A stretch of DNA of 64,000 nucleotides, taken from the NCBI GenBank assembly GCA_019787685.1, contig JAHNUO010000003.1:124001-188000 (forward strand). The letters run 5' to 3'. Positions 58,441-64,000 of this stretch are shown piece after piece. Source of the DNA: Chiua virens. Its lineage: Eukaryota > Basidiomycota > Agaricomycetes > Boletales > Boletaceae. Under the pieces are notes generated by a model that saw nothing but the letters and a program-made list of their open reading frames with translations, did no database searches and was not told the DNA's origin. Position numbers and translations under genes: made by a program. The stretch's first letter is position 1. The number at the start of each line of letters is the position of its first letter.

Positions 58441-59289
58441 TGTAATTTTTTAATCGGCGAACAGCCGAACCCTTCCAAGGTTTTGCCCCTGAAGGCATCT
58501 GTTCTTTTACCTTGTCATCCACCACCACATCATTGTTCTATCCAATACTGATAGAACCATTCTTGATCGATTACATGCAGCTACTTTTATGTTTATGTTT
58601 ATGTTTAATCTTGCACTGGCCTCATTATCAACCTTTTTCCAAAGTTCTGTCATTATTTAGACAGTAGTTAGTTATATTTCCACACAAACTTTAAGAATGA
58701 TCATCACACAATTGAATATAATAAATACTCAGAAAAATCACAAACTGCACTAGTAAAAAATAGTAGAGTGTTGAATTTCAAGATTGTATATTGTGCAAGT
58801 GAATGATTACACACATATATAACTACTAGAGACTACTAATTCTGTAATTATCTTATTTTTCATAACTTATATTTTTTTACTTAAAGAATACATTCAACTT
58901 ATAAATTTATCTTTCATATAAACCTTATTTTGTAGTTATGATTATGTGATCTTAAATTACTAAGCTCACACAGAGTTAGTCAAATCTTAACTTAAAATAT
59001 ATTTAACGTCACTCATCAGTCTTATCCCACAGTTATGGTTATTATCATGATGTCCGTTAATATTTCTTTGATACACTACTTGAATTTGCAATATATTATA
59101 TATACATGTTTCATAGAATCTTTGCCAATGCAGATACTTTGTAGGTAACAAGATTTCTGATCATCACTAGATGACCCCTTAACTTCCCTTCCATAAGATA
59201 GTTCTTGAACTTGACATTCACATCACTCTGGACATATGAGCCGGTACCACTGTTTATAAGAATTTATAGTCTGACATACAAACTGGAAT
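58441..59289. other. AT-rich intergenic DNA
   Basis: About 850 bp, strongly AT-rich between 58700 and 59150, no gene. It separates the transposon cluster from the helicase gene, whose 3' end it contains. Confidence 0.5.
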
Positions 59290-61205
59290 CTATGTCAGCT
59301 CTCGAACCCTCCGACGCATTTCTTGCGTCCGGCCACTACCACGTCCTTCAGCACGCCCAAAGACGACTACTTTTCCCGATTCCCCTGCGCGGCCTGCTCG
59401 CCCGGCGCGATGTAGAAAATCAATCATGTTCCGCGGTTCATCCACAATGAAGACATGTTTGATCTCAGCGCTAAAGTCGAGGCCTCGCGACAGCAGAGAT
59501 GTCGTGACGAGAATATGAGGAGTGACGGCGGGATTTGAAAGTCCAGCTTTCACGACCGGGGATTTGGACGGTCGAGAACCTGATGCACTCGAGGAAGAGT
59601 CGTTCGACTTCAAGAACCCATCCAAGTGGTGGTTGTTTCCCATCTTGCGTGCGTCCGCGTCACCCGTGAGCGAGACACAAGCCACACCGCGAGCGTCAAG
59701 GAAGGCCGAAAGTTGTTCCACCTTGCTCTTCTTGTTACAGAACACAATGATTTTGGAGAGCTTGACTGGACTTCCAGCGGGGAAAAGCACTCTTGGCATG
59801 GGTGATAGCATCCTCAGCCCACACGCGCCGAATGCGACGTTCAATATCCGCATCCTTATTCCCACCCGTCCATTTGGCATGCTCCGTGCGTAAAGTGCCC
59901 GGCAGGCGATGTAGTCTGGGCGACGCTAGGCGGACGAGTGCCGGATGGTGAATAGACAGATAATTACTGAGAGAATTTGGTATGGTAGCGCTAGTCAACA
60001 GAAGATGGAAAGGATACGAAATTGGTTGGGGCGAATCGGGAGTTGGCCTCATGTCGTTAACAGCGACGGAGGAGACGGGAAGAAGGGGTACAGGTCGTCC
60101 CTTTGCCGCAGCAATGTCAGCCAAAAGCTGGGAAGTTGACGCCTCGAAGTCGGGATCTGGGTAATCAATTTGAGTTGAGAGGCAGAGCAAAAAACGTAGA
60201 ACATACCAAAAAGAATGTCTGCCTCATCGATAATGACCCATTCCACATCCTCTAAGCTCATTTCAGGTTCGTCCACCCAGAACTTCCGCGGGGGCGATTG
60301 AGCTGTCGCGGAGTCCTCAGTTTTCTTCGACTCGAACCTCAAAGCTTTTTCGTGTGCTCTTTGCTCCCAATTCCAGCCCTTACCTCTCTCAAGTTCTAAG
60401 AGTTTCATGGGGGTTCCAACCAGCACATCGACTTCCTGGGATGCGCGTCCTCCACCACCGACACTCGCGTCAATATTAGTGTTAGCGTTGTCGAATACGG
60501 CATCCGTGGTCGTCTTCATCTTCGAAGCGGTCGCGTTGTTTTTGGTAGTACTTTGTGTATTTGCTCGAGATGTACAACGTACTCGAAGCTTGATTATGTG
60601 CGAGAGCTTCTTCGCAAACACTGCTAACTGTCGGGATAATTCATGAGTCGGTGCCAGTATCAAGGCGCGGGGATTAAGTGGTCGCCCAGAAGTTTTACGT
60701 GGAGAACCAGAAGACGCGAGTTCCGTGTGTTTCAAGTCCTGGAGGAGCGGTAAAAGGTACGCCATGGACTTGCCGGATCCTGTCTCACTCGCAAGGAGAT
60801 ACTCCTTCCAACCGGACCCCGCACTCGAGGTGTTCATCACATGCTTCAAAGAGAGGGCCTGTATGGTAGTTGGCGTGGAATCTTGGCCCAGAATTTCCTT
60901 GACGCTTTGCAATAAGCCGGGAAGTAATGGAGGTGAGTTGAAGTCACTTGGAATGCCTTTAGAAAGGCAGGGCGTAGAATGGTCGAATTCTTCCTCTTCT
61001 AGAGTATTCGAGAGTGATAAAACCAGTTCACCTTGACTGATTACTAAAAGGTGAATACAAGATGCTTACCGAGCTTCTTGCCGTTCTTCTTCGTTACTCT
61101 TGTGGTTCCATTAAGTGCCACAGACGATGTAGAATAGATAGAGCGCGTCGCGAAACGTGTTCCAGAAGAAACAAGTGCTGACCGGAACAGGAGGGAGCTG
61201 GTCAT
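59290..61205 (-). CDS. Mitochondrial DEAD-box RNA helicase (MRH4-like), with an apparent frameshift
   Basis: ATP-dependent RNA helicase. The fungal relative Mrh4 acts in assembly of the mitochondrial large ribosomal subunit. Exons: 61205-61070, 61031-60207, 60156-59290; introns 38 and 50 bp. The N-terminus is Arg/Ser-rich without acidic residues (LLFRSALVSSGTRFATRSIY), a typical mitochondrial presequence. Motifs: ASETGSGKS (I), APTHELSRQ (Ia), VGTPMKLLE (Ib), IIDEADILF (II), LLTSATIP (III), KIIVFCNKKSKVEQL (IV), VTTSLLSRGLDF (V), HRAGRAGRAG (VI). Near 59778-59790 the frame shifts by one base at gcggggaaaagc (a C4/T4 junction on the coding strand), between SAF and LSKIIVF. All motifs lie in frames either side of it, so a homopolymer error in the assembly is as likely as a real mutation. 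Confidence 0.87.
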
Positions 61206-63850
61206 GAAGTCGGGTCCGGCTAGCTAGACCAAGTTGTAGTGAGGTCGATATTTTTCAAGTCCGCGAATTTCTTGATGATGTAACGCGCTCACATTGCTTG
61301 CAGCCAACTTCCCTGCAACCTGAGGCAGCATTGAACGTCGAACCTTAAGCCTGCTGTCCACCGCGACTTCCTACACGAGGTATCGTGAAGAACTATGTTA
61401 AAATATTGGGGATCACACTCTCCCTCCGAACGTACCGACTCAATTGACAAGTTTCTCTTGAGCCAAATTGATTTCTCGACCACTGGCAAGTGTGAGGCCT
61501 GGACTGCCGTTGCAAGTTCATGAAAACCGCCAAAGGTAGGGCTGGCAAGTTCTGGAACATATAATGAACATTCTCTAAATGATTAATATGTGCAGCTTAA
61601 TTTTCGAAGGACCGTCGCGTTTAATCATTGCCTACATTGAAGGCCCTCATGCCGGTTCACCCCCTTCCAGTTCCATACCGCCCATACCGCCGCCGATGGC
61701 TTGCCAGGATAATGTCTAGTACGATGGGCTTTCCCGTTGTCAGAGACAACCCCTTACACTAACGGTCGCTCTTTGTCCGCGAAACTCGTTCCGGCCTGTT
61801 GAGACAGGAATGGCAGCGTCACTATTGACGATATCACGTGTAACTCCTATGTTGCAAATCCATTCACGAACAGAGCTTCATTTGGTACTTTGTCATGGAA
61901 TCTTTTCCTCCGCATCGCCGATGATACAGGATTCCGTATCTCCATACAGCCTACTAGGGGGACATTCTGAAACTAATTTACACACGAAACCCGAACTCAT
62001 GGCCTAACCAAGGAACTAATTGTAAAACGCTTGCGACTTCCAATTTGTCGTCCCGTTTCGTGTTCTTAGTATTCGAAATTGAATAATAGTAAGTGCATTG
62101 CCGCCCTCTTGTTAGGTCTACCGACTCACTTGCTGTCTTCGGCCTGACCCCAGACTTTCATGAGATGAAATATCCCACTGCGGATCAAATTCCCCGCCTA
62201 TAACAGCGAGATGAGATTCCCCATCAGAAACTTGCGAAGGTGCGGACAATAACCGGAAGAATAATTCAGTTAAGCTACTCGTAAACTCGTATCCTTCCGA
62301 CATCCAAGATAGTTTCCCGCGACTGGGGCGCACATACTCCACATCAAATTAGGACGATATCAGCGGTCATAAGCTCTCCTTCTGACTAATCGAACCATTT
62401 GTTACATGTGTGGTTTAACGTATAGAATCCAAATTACAACTATCATTCTCTTCGACCCTCTTCTCTGACCTTGCGGTTACCGACGGTAAAGCATTACAGT
62501 AGAAGCAAAATGAGTGATGTCGTTATCACTATCCTACTAGTGCTACCCTATTACTATTATGTAGTATATGTCATAATCCTGATCAAGTAAGGTTGATCAT
62601 TGTCGCCAGATACATAATCCAGAACCGAGGGTGACACACCCAAATACATGTTTAGATGTTTGGGTCGTGTGATCCATAGGCAACAATTCCCACTCTAGTG
62701 TAAAGGATGGTGACCCAGGGGGCTGGCTCTACAAGGCCTATTGAATGATTGGAAACATTCGTTTAGTCTGGCCAGACTTACCCCAATGCAGCGTTGGCAG
62801 TACCTTGCCAGGATTCGCACTTGCCTCATTGAACGTGACAGGTCCTTTGACTCACTAAAGTGTTCTGAATCGTCGGCGCAGAGCAAGACGGTCAACGGCG
62901 ACTCGATCACGTACCCGTTAATTGGTCAAGGTCCCCAAAAAATTTGAGGGAACATTGTTTCTTAGTGGGGGAAAGAAGCATCGGAAAGAATTGAAGACTT
63001 GGTCGCCAACGGCACGAAGACACTCGTTTTTATTGGGTGCGGGCGGGCCGAAGATTCTCCGGTAGTCAACGCGCACTTCGCCTCATATTTTCTCCTCGCA
63101 GTGTTCGCTCGGGACTTTGATTCAGGCAAGGTCGTCGACGACTCGAATCGACAGCATCAAAAGCAAGGGACGCGACGAGGTGGGAAACAACGTTCATGCA
63201 CACGCAGCGCACGACTCGAACAAGTCAAACAAACGAAAAACAAGACACATGGACTCCACGACGAGATCATCATGGAGGCGCAGCAAAGGAGCCGGACTGC
63301 GTGTTATACACGCAAATGGCGAACTCACCCCTTTTCTGGATGGGGGCGAGATCCGACCAACCGGTGGTCTCTCCGTTCCCGTCTCGCCAGCCAGCCTACC
63401 AGCATGCGAGCGGGGTACACGCTGCATTGCACCGCACCGTAGGCTGTGACTCGGAACCAGAACCGGCTGGATCTTTGCTGGCCGCGATAACGGATACATG
63501 CGTCAGGGGTCGGTAGCTGATCACTGATCATGGTGGAGTTCGTGACGAGCGCGGAACTGAACGATGCACAGATCGTATTCCTCCCCGCTGGCACCTCTTA
63601 TTTCGTTCCAAGCTGACACCGAGTTCTCTCCAGACGTGCATGCCTGCGATCTGTGGTTTGCCTTTGTTTCCGAATACTGCGGATTACTCCTGGGCTGAAA
63701 CAATGTAGGGAAAAAATTGTTTCTTGCTTCATTTCCGCGAGCCCGTCATCATCCTGTGGTGCAAATAAAAGTAACGTCTCACCTCCTTTTCCGTTTTAAC
63801 CCAAAGGTCCTGAGAATGCACAGTACATGACGAATGAATGGCAGCGAGAA
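61206..63850. other. No recognisable gene
   Basis: About 2.6 kb with only short open frames. Plus-strand frames at 62999-63516 overlap one another and show no motif I know. Composition is like that of the host gene island. Confidence 0.45.
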
Positions 63851-64000
63851 GAATTTTTCCGTTCTAGTCGTTTGAAATCTGAGCGGGAATGGAGAATGCG
63901 TTCGTCCTAGCTCAGGTTCGCAATGGGCGGCAGGTCTCCATTAATCGACAGACAAGACATTTTCCGTTCTAATCGCAGTGAAATCCCAGCGGGAATGCGT
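63850..64000 (+). repeat. Two copies of a ~37-bp direct repeat at the window end
   Basis: ttccgttctagtcg...gaaatctgagcgggaatg near 63856 recurs as ttccgttctaatcg...gaaatcccagcgggaatg near 63961, about 105 bp apart. They may be regulatory sites or the start of a tandem array beyond the window. Confidence 0.6.

Noticed and set aside
63117..63516. Overlapping frames of about 100 codons near the right end
   Set aside because: No motif, mutually overlapping on both strands, no intron-exon model suggested.

Overview
The window is genomic DNA from a filamentous fungus, most likely a basidiomycete of the Agaricomycotina. Evidence: genes split by many short introns (38-119 bp, GT-AG), fungal Zn2Cys6 regulators, an ATG5 of agaricomycete type, and Helitron, Ty3/gypsy chromovirus and Tc1/mariner elements. 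No prokaryotic operons, CRISPR or rRNA genes were seen. No tRNA gene was recognised, but tRNAs were not searched systematically.

Layout. (1) 1-13860 is a head-to-tail block of Helitron-related units. Three arrays of a ~159-bp repeat each end in a shared GC-rich tail with a hairpin. One unit carries a largely open RepHel gene (minus strand, 2411-~8245) where its neighbours carry repeat arrays. (2) 13861-35841 is a host gene island: a FAD monooxygenase pseudogene broken by a local inversion, ATG5, a Zn2Cys6 factor with a degraded C-terminus, an SLC35C2-like transporter, MED31 and a UCH37/UCHL5 deubiquitinase (divergent, 145 bp apart), an aldo-keto reductase, an unrecognised coiled-coil gene, and a mannose-1-phosphate guanylyltransferase of bacterial ManC type that now has introns. 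(3) 35842-~58440 is a nested transposon cluster. A decayed second Helitron is split by a chromovirus (36151-49288). The left LTR of that chromovirus was hit by a Tc1/mariner element (36229-38542), itself hit by a solo LTR (37504-38222), and by a second LTR element (38647-42964). Target-site duplications support every step. Solo or partial LTRs follow at 54995-56474, 56903-57458 and 58022-~58440. (4) 59290-61205 is a mitochondrial DEAD-box helicase of MRH4 type, followed by ~2.8 kb with no recognisable gene.

Two observations stand out. The LTR element at 38647-42964 has intact LTRs and gag but no pol. It carries an antisense, intron-containing gene with its own TATA box that encodes a coiled coil plus an exact Zn2Cys6 cluster, bracketed by two copies of a polypurine-tract motif. 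Both LTR elements have, 2 nt inside the 5' LTR, an 11-nt site exactly complementary to the predicted first 11 nt of their own transcript, which is the Tf1/sushi self-priming arrangement.

The transposons, especially between 36 and 58 kb, show strong CpG to TpG/CpA decay, including loss of reverse transcriptase and integrase catalytic aspartates. The host genes are mostly intact.
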